Assembly: GCF_938045775.1 (NCBI RefSeq)
Contig: NZ_CALIBH010000262.1
Coordinates: forward strand, 1 to 12,005
Direction: 5' to 3'
Length of the DNA stretch: 12,005 nt
Source of the DNA: an uncultured Campylobacter sp.
GTDB lineage: Bacteria; Campylobacterota; Campylobacteria; Campylobacterales; Campylobacteraceae
In this document: piece by piece, positions 7,179 to 12,005 of the stretch
Position numbering within the stretch: position 1 is the first letter of the stretch
Layout of the letters: every line of letters begins with the position of its first letter
Translations under genes and position numbers: made by a program
The notes under the pieces: model-generated
Database searches by the model: none
What the model saw: only the letters and a program-made list of their open reading frames with translations
Told to the model about the DNA's origin: nothing

Positions 7179-7376
7179 ATGGAGAACAAACGCAGGGATT
7201 TTCTTAAAAAATCTCTAAAAATCGGCGCAGTAGGTGCCGTAGGCGTTGCCGCGTCTCAGGCTCTAGCGAAAAGCGAGCAGGATTACGGCGATACCGTTCG
7301 TGGCAAATCACCGAAAAAAGAGGTGCTTTACTGGGAGAGTGAAGCGTGGAAAAAATACTATAAAGTAGCTTACTAG
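7179..7376 (+). CDS. Small twin-arginine signal protein of the fdh operon
   Basis: A 65-residue protein with a Tat leader: ENKRRDFLKKS at 2-12, a weakly hydrophobic Gly/Ala/Val stretch (14-30) and a plausible cut after Ala-Leu-Ala (28-30). The mature part would be only about 35 residues, charged and aromatic (ending WKKYYKVAY). AAAGGAAA at 7168-7175 supports the ATG at 7179. It lies 10 bases before fdhA. Similar short Tat-signal proteins precede fdhA in other Campylobacter fdh loci (C. jejuni Cj1513c, from memory); their function is not established to my knowledge. Possible roles are a small structural subunit of the periplasmic complex or a Tat co-export helper. It contains no cysteine or other evident cofactor ligand. 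Confidence 0.8.
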   Translation: MENKRRDFLKKSLKIGAVGAVGVAASQALAKSEQDYGDTVRGKSPKKEVLYWESEAWKKYYKVAY

Positions 7377-7386
7377 GAGAATTTTC

Positions 7387-10308
7387 ATGAGTGAGAATGC
7401 GATCGGAAGGAGATCGTTTTTGAAACTCGCCGCTTTAGGAGCGAGCAGTGTAGCCGCGTTTGGCGAAAATAATACGCTAAGAGCCGCTACTGAGCAAGAG
7501 ATCAAAAACCCATTTCCAGGTTCCGTTATGAAGCGAACGATATGTTCGATCTGTTCCGTAGGCTGCGGTATCGAGGCTCAAGTAGATGAGAGCACCAATA
7601 CCTGGATTCGCCAAGATATGGCAGTAGATCACCCGATCTCGCAGGGCAGTCACTGCTGTAAGGGAATCGATCAAATCGATCTAACCAAATCTAAAATGCG
7701 TCTTAAATATCCGCTCAAAAAGGTTGGCGGCAAGTGGGAGCGCATAAGTTGGGAGCAAGCCGTTAACGAAATCGGCGATAAAATGCTTCAAGTTCGCAAA
7801 GAGGACGGCCCAGATAGTGTGGTATTTCTGGGTTCGGCTAAATTTTGTAACGAGCAGGCATATTATTTTAGAAAATTTGCAGCTTTCTGGGGTACGAACA
7901 GCAACGACCACGTAGCCAGAATTTGACATAGCGCAACAGTCGCCGGTGTGGCGAATACTTGGGGTTATGGAGCTATGACAAATCACGTAGGTGATATGGC
8001 AAAAAATTCTAAAATGATCCTTTTCATAGGTGCGAATTCCGCGGTTGCGAATCCCGTGGGGGCTATGAAGCATGCTCTTCAAGCTCGCGATAGAAACGGC
8101 GCGAAAATCGTTGTAGTTGATCCAAATTTTACTAGAACTGCGGCTAAGGCCGATATGTATATTAGAATTCGTCCGGGAACTGATATAGCGTTTGTGTACG
8201 GAATGCTGCATCTAATCTTCAAAAACGGCTGGGAAGATAAAGAAGTAATAAAAACTAGAACCTACGCCGTAGAGGAGATTAGAGCCGAAGCTGAGAAGTG
8301 GGATCCTAAAGAAGTAGCCAATGTCACCGGATGCAAAGAAGAGGAGCTGATAGAATTTACGAGGATGTTTGCTACCACAAAGCCTGCCACTTTATGCTGG
8401 GCTCTAGGCATTACGCAGCACTCGATCGGAAGCTCAAATACTAGAATTTTGGCTCTTTTACAGCTCATACTAGGCAATATGGGCAAGCCTGGCGGCGGCT
8501 GCAACATCCTTAGAGGTCACGATAATGTTCAAGGCGCTACCGATATGTGCAATCTCTCCGATAGCTTGCCTGCGTATTACGGGCTAGCCGATAACGCTTG
8601 GAAGCACTTCTGCAAGGGCTGGGGCGTAGATTACGAGCAGTTTATTAAAAGATTTGCCGTCTCTACTAAGCAGCCACACGAAAAGCAGGGTGAAAAAGTG
8701 CCTGGTACGAATTTTACCGAGTATTTTCACTACGATCCGAGCATCGAGCAAGATGTGATAAACTGGCGCAACGAAAAGGGCTTTTCGCTATCTAAATGGT
8801 GGCAGGGCGTTTTGAAAAACGAGCCCGTTTTAAGTAGTGGCAATGTCCGCGTTCTTTGGGTGCAAGGCACAGGAATTACTTCTATGGCTCACGTTCGCGA
8901 GACTCAAGAAGCATTAGGTAAGATCGATATGCTGGTAGTCGCCGAGCCGTTCTTAAACGAAGTAGCGATTCTAAACGATAGGCCGGATGGAATTTATGTT
9001 TTGCCGGTAGCTACGCAGTTTGAAAGCGAAGGTCATCTAAGCGCTACAAACCGTAGCGGTCAGTGGAGAACTCAGATCGTTAAGCCGCTATTTGAGAGCA
9101 AAGAGGATCAGGAGGTAATGTTTTTATTCGCGAAAAAATTCGGCTTTTACGACGAATACGTTCGCGGCATGAAGATGGGTATAGTTGACGGTGAGCTTAA
9201 GCAGGTTAAGGACGATTTCGTTTGGCCTGACGACGCTACTGATGAGATCGCACGCAATACTCAAAGTATTGGTAATAACGGACGCACCGCAGCTAGATTT
9301 CGCAGACAGCAGAAAAACTGGCATCTATTTGATCCCGATACCCTGCGCGGCATAGGCGGCGAGGTCGAGGGCGAATATTACGGACTTCCATGGCCCTGCT
9401 GGGATACGCAACACCCGGGCACGCCGATTCTTTACGATGTAACTAAGCCTTATGCCGACGGCGGTATGGGATTTAGAAACCGCTTCGGCTTAGAACACGA
9501 CGGCGTTTCGCAGCTAGCCGACGAGAGCATTACACTTCCGGGATCAAAAATTCAAGGCGGTCATGCAGAGATTACCAAGGCAAATATCGAGCAGGTTTTA
9601 GGCATCACGCTAAGCGAGGATGAAAAAGCCAAGATGGGGCCTACGTGGAGCACAGATTATAGCGGCATTATCGCTAAAAAATGCCGCGAGTTTGGAATTT
9701 GCCCTTGCGGAAACGCAAGAGCAAGAGCGAAGGTTTGGCAGTTTGCGGATCAAATTCCGAAGCACCGCGAGCCGATCCACTCGCCTAGATGGGATTTAGT
9801 AGAGAAATATCCGACTTTTGCGGATCAAAAACGAAATTTCCGCGTCTTTACGAGATTTATCTCCGAGCAGAAAAAGCAGGATTGGAGCAAGGACTTCCCT
9901 ACTATCGTAAGCTCGCTAAGGCTCGTAAATTTAAGCGGTGCGGGCATGATTGAGCGAACGAGCAAGTATCTTTCGGCGATTACTCCGGAGATGTTTGCGC
10001 ATGTAAATCCTAAGCTTGCCGCTGATAAAGGTATCAAAGATGGTGAGATGATGTGGATTCATTCGCCGCAAGGCACGAAGATCAAAGTCAAGTGCATCTA
10101 TTCGCACGCCGTAACGCCTGATCGTATTGTTATGCCGTATAACTTCGCGGGAATTTTCCAGGGCGAGGATCTAAGCGAGCGCTATCCTGAGGGTACTAAG
10201 CCATATATCAGAGGCGAGAGCTCAAATACGATTACCAACTACGGCTTTGACATAAATACGCAAATTTCGGAATTTAACGCCGGTCTTTGCAGACTAGAAA
10301 GAGCATAA
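7387..10308 (+). CDS. fdhA: Selenocysteine-containing formate dehydrogenase catalytic subunit (UGA read as Sec)
   Basis: Oxidises formate to CO2 at a molybdenum or tungsten bis-pterin centre on the periplasmic side and passes electrons to FdhB. The 973-residue frame (2922 bases) is open apart from one in-frame TGA at 7924-7926, codon 180, in the context HVARI-Sec-HSATVAGVANTWG; this matches the conserved Sec-His active site of FDH-N/FDH-H (VRVUHGPTVA in E. coli FdnG). The N-terminus has a Tat leader (GRRSFLK at 7-13). A 4Fe-4S cluster follows: Cys53-x2-Cys56-x3-Cys60 and Cys90, with the conserved Lys92-Gly. Large pterin domains come next, and the C-terminal end (about 860-973) looks like the molydopterin-dinucleotide-binding domain (MPYNFAG near 917-923). 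AGGAG before the ATG at 7387 supports the start. Codon choice differs from the neighbours (far fewer AAATTT words), consistent with high expression. Conceptual translation that stops at UGA would wrongly split the gene in two. Confidence 0.96.
7924..7961 (+). promoter_or_regulatory. Selenocysteine UGA codon with bacterial SECIS hairpin
   Basis: The UGA at 7924-7926 is followed after 13 bases by TCGCC (7940-7944), loop GGTGT (7945-7949) and GGCGA (7950-7954), a perfect 5-bp stem with an apical GGU. CAA (7934-7936) can pair with TTG (7959-7961) below an internal loop. The distance from UGA to the apical loop (about 18 bases) and a GU-containing loop agree with the known E. coli fdhF/fdnG elements bound by SelB. 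The hairpin is also coding sequence (residues about 185-190). Confidence 0.85.
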
Positions 10309-10317
10309 GGAGATAAA

Positions 10318-10875
10318 ATGCCGGCAAGATTAAAATTTTACGTCGATGTCGAGCGTTGCATCGCTTGCTATGGTTGCCAGGTAGCCTGCAGCTCGGCGCA
10401 CGAGGTTCCCGTGCAGATCAATAGGCGCAAGGTTATCACTTTAAACGAGGGCATAGAGGGGCAGGAGGTTTCAAGCTCTATCGCTTGTCAGCACTGCACC
10501 GATGCGCCTTGCGCGCAGGTTTGCCCGGTTCAATGCTTCTATATCAGAACCGACGGCGTCGTTTTACACGACAAAGATAAATGTATCGGCTGTGGATATT
10601 GCCTCTACGCGTGTCCGTTCGGCGCTCCGCAATTCCCTAGAGACGGAGCTTTCGGTATTAAAGGTGCGATGGATAAGTGTACTATGTGCGCGGGTGGACC
10701 GGAGCCTACGTTTTCGCACGAAGAGCTACATAAATACGGCCAAAACCGCATCGCAGAGGGCAAGGTTCCGATTTGTGCGGCGATCTGTTGCACGAACGCT
10801 CTAATCGTGGGCGACGCGAGCAGAGTTTCGGATGTTTATCGCAAGCGCATACTTACGCGCGGCGTGAGCCTATAA
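10318..10875 (+). CDS. fdhB: Formate dehydrogenase iron-sulfur (beta) subunit
   Basis: Electron-transfer subunit taking electrons from FdhA. The 185 residues carry sixteen cysteines in four ferredoxin-type groups: 14/17/20/24, 57/60/65/69, 89/92/95/99 and 121/124/153/157, the pattern of the DmsB/HycB/FdnH family with four 4Fe-4S clusters. There is no signal peptide, as expected for a partner that is co-exported with FdhA through Tat. Unlike E. coli FdnH there is no C-terminal membrane helix; the protein ends soon after the last cluster. GGAG eight bases before the ATG and a 9-base gap after fdhA indicate the same operon. No cytochrome b gene follows, so the membrane anchor or electron acceptor must be encoded elsewhere or be a different protein. 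Confidence 0.94.
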   Translation: MPARLKFYVDVERCIACYGCQVACSSAHEVPVQINRRKVITLNEGIEGQEVSSSIACQHCTDAPCAQVCPVQCFYIRTDGVVLHDKDKCIGCGYCLYACPFGAPQFPRDGAFGIKGAMDKCTMCAGGPEPTFSHEELHKYGQNRIAEGKVPICAAICCTNALIVGDASRVSDVYRKRILTRGVSL

Positions 10876-10881
10876 GATTGT

Positions 10882-10921
10882 GGAATTTTAAACGCCTACG
10901 ATTTAAAATTCCGCCTCTTTT
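10882..10921 (+). terminator. Probable terminator after fdhB
   Basis: GGAATTTTAAA (10882-10892) and TTTAAAATTCC (10902-10912) form a perfect 11-bp inverted repeat around a 9-base loop, followed by GCCTCTTTT. It begins just after the fdhB stop codon. The stem is AT-rich and the T run short, but its length and position support the end of the fdh operon. Confidence 0.65.
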
Positions 10922-10934
10922 ACAGAAATTTCAA

Positions 10935-10968
10935 CCGAGCGGCGGCTTTAAATTTAGCGGTCGCTCGG
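10935..10968. repeat. Second inverted repeat in the fdhB-lipoprotein spacer
   Basis: CCGAGCG (10935-10941) and CGCTCGG (10962-10968) are a perfect 7-bp GC-rich inverted repeat around a 20-base loop containing TTTAAATTTA. It may be a backup terminator or an mRNA-end stabilising hairpin. The spacer 10876-11113 shows no gene or RNA that I recognise besides these hairpins and the promoter near 11065. Confidence 0.4.
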
Positions 10969-11061
10969 CGCAAAATTTTATTTAAAAATTCCACTCTTGC
11001 CCATTCGCCGTTAGATTATTTCAAAAAATCGCCTCTTGCTGACATTAAAATTTTAAATTTA

Positions 11062-11070
11062 TGCTACAAT
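11062..11070 (+). promoter_or_regulatory. Probable promoter for the lipoprotein gene
   Basis: TGCTACAAT at 11062-11070 is an extended -10 (TGn plus TACAAT), preceded by AT-rich DNA. Transcription would start near 11077, about 37 bases before the lipoprotein start codon. Confidence 0.55.
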
Positions 11071-11113
11071 CACTCAAATTTAGGATTTGAAATCTTAAGC
11101 GAAAGGATCCGTC

Positions 11114-11731
11114 TTGAAAAATAAAATTTCACTTTTTTTGGTCATTTCGGCGTTTTTGATTTTTACGGGCTGCTCTAAAAATGTGCCCGTAAATAGCGGC
11201 ATCGTGCGCACTTCCGAGCCGCTTCACATTATGGAATTTCCGCAGGATAAGCTCATAAGCGTAAATTTTACCAATACCTCGACGACGGATTCAAATTTAA
11301 CCCAAGTAGTGATCCAGCATCTGCGTGCGGATGGATTTAAGGTCGTAAATAAAGGCGCGGCGAACGTCCAAATCGGCGGCAATCTAAACTACTTCCGCAA
11401 GGCGGATTTTTCGCGCAGATCGTGGGATAATCCGAGATTTAGCTTCGGTATGGGATTTGGCAGATATTACAGATATACGGGCGTAGGCGTGGGCTGGGGG
11501 ATGCCGTTCGGTTATGATCCTTGGGACGACGACGATTATTACAGAGATTATTTCTACGACTCGCAGATTAGCCTCTACATAAGCGTTAAAAACAAAGGCG
11601 CTTGGAAGGATTACGTAACTAATCTCAACTACCAAAGCATCAAAAATCCGGGCTCTAAAGACTCGGTAATGGATGCGCTAAATTTTAAAATTTACGAATA
11701 TATAAGACAGATGATTAAGCAGGGAAGATGA
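11114..11731 (+). CDS. Predicted lipoprotein of unknown function
   Basis: A 205-residue protein with a lipoprotein signal: MKNK start, hydrophobic core 5-17 and lipobox Phe-Thr-Gly-Cys with the lipidated Cys20. Residues about 48-95 (strand SVNFTNTS, helix SNLTQVVIQHLRADGFKVV, strand VQIGGNLNYF) resemble the alpha/beta core of small envelope lipoproteins; a distant likeness to TraT-type proteins is possible but not shown. Residues 109-148 are unusual: a Gly/aromatic-rich stretch (FGMGFGRYYRYTGVGVGWGM) followed by an Asp/Tyr-rich one (DPWDDDDYYRDYFYD). Strand-like sequence then resumes (QISLYISVKN). The start is a TTG at 11114, chosen because GAAAGGATC lies just upstream and the signal peptide begins there. 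It overlaps the next gene by four bases (ATGA). Confidence 0.75.
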   Translation: MKNKISLFLVISAFLIFTGCSKNVPVNSGIVRTSEPLHIMEFPQDKLISVNFTNTSTTDSNLTQVVIQHLRADGFKVVNKGAANVQIGGNLNYFRKADFSRRSWDNPRFSFGMGFGRYYRYTGVGVGWGMPFGYDPWDDDDYYRDYFYDSQISLYISVKNKGAWKDYVTNLNYQSIKNPGSKDSVMDALNFKIYEYIRQMIKQGR

Positions 11732-12005
11732 TAGTAAAAGAGAATAAAAAGCCCGTAGCTATGACGCTGGCGGGATCGACGATTTTGGCGCTCGCTAGCG
11801 GATATTGCTACCACGCGGGCTTTGGCGGTGCGGCGCTTTTTGCTTCCGTAGTCGCGGCATTTTGCGCGTTTTTTTGCGCGCTCAGACTTGGCGCTAAAAA
11901 TTATTTGCAGATCGGGGAGGACGTCCTTACGATCGTGCGCGGCGCAAATTCCGAGAGCTTCGAATACAAAGATATCGCAAATTTAGGCACCAAAACCTTC
12001 GTCGC
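11728..12005 (+). CDS. Predicted membrane protein, 3' end outside the window
   Basis: The open frame begins at the ATG of an ATGA overlap with the lipoprotein stop codon and runs to the window end (92 complete codons). After a short basic N-terminus (MIVKENKKPVAM), residues about 12-51 are hydrophobic with a likely turn around His29-Gly33, suggesting two membrane helices. A polar beta-like part follows (YLQIGEDVLTIVRGANSESFEYKDIANLG), similar in style to bacterial PH-like domains that follow paired helices. The overlap suggests translational coupling with the lipoprotein and perhaps a shared envelope role. The function is not recognisable from this fragment. Confidence 0.65.
   Translation, partial: MIVKENKKPVAMTLAGSTILALASGYCYHAGFGGAALFASVVAAFCAFFCALRLGAKNYLQIGEDVLTIVRGANSESFEYKDIANLGTKTFV

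Noticed and set aside
7387..7926. fdhA as a pseudogene or two split genes because of the internal TGA
   Set aside because: The frame continues without shift, the residue context matches the Sec site of formate dehydrogenases, a SECIS-like hairpin follows and selA/selB are in the window.
7681..8211. Open frame of 176 codons on the minus strand
   Set aside because: It lies wholly opposite fdhA, across its Sec site, has no ribosome site or domain, and is explained by the codon pattern of fdhA.
10502..10985. Overlapping plus-strand frames across the fdhB end
   Set aside because: The second frame extends over the terminator hairpin and both conflict with the well-supported fdhB frame.

Overview
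The window looks like chromosomal DNA from a Campylobacter or close relative (Campylobacterota). The evidence is the selA-selB-dsb order, a selenocysteine formate dehydrogenase locus preceded by a polyferredoxin, a TorD-like chaperone and a tiny Tat-signal protein, plus AT-rich spacers full of AAATTT words. The fairly balanced base composition of the genes points to the higher-GC oral/intestinal species (C. gracilis, C. rectus, C. showae, C. curvus type) rather than C. jejuni. That species-level guess is inference.

Layout. Minus strand, 4208 down to 23: selA (selenocysteine synthase), selB (Sec-specific elongation factor) and a periplasmic DsbC-like thiol-disulfide protein, tightly packed and probably one operon. 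A 166-base divergent spacer (4209-4374) separates this from the plus-strand formate dehydrogenase (fdh) block. That block comprises a 560-residue multi-cluster iron-sulfur protein (4375-6057), a TorD/DmsD-type chaperone with a repeat-filled insertion (6057-6926), a 252-base spacer with a good promoter and a palindromic leader, a 65-residue Tat-signal protein (7179-7376), fdhA read through an in-frame UGA (7387-10308), and fdhB (10318-10875). A strong inverted repeat follows fdhB. A second plus-strand unit then starts: a lipoprotein (11114-11731) overlapping a membrane protein that runs off the window end (11728-12005).

How it fits together. SelA makes Sec-tRNA, and SelB delivers it to the UGA at 7924-7926, which is followed by a stem-loop at the right distance to be a bacterial SECIS element. 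The product is the molybdenum/tungsten formate dehydrogenase catalytic subunit. It is exported folded by Tat together with FdhB, with the TorD-like protein as likely proofreading chaperone and the polyferredoxin as a likely cytoplasmic maturation or electron-transfer partner. The selenium machinery and its likely main client therefore sit side by side. The usual cytochrome b subunit (fdhC) and fdhD are not next to fdhB here.

Points most worth a second look: the recoded UGA with its SECIS; an insertion of roughly 80-90 residues in SelA; a separate tandem-repeat insertion in the TorD-like chaperone; the uncharacterised polyferredoxin; the overlapping palindromes in the fdh leader; and the missing fdhC.
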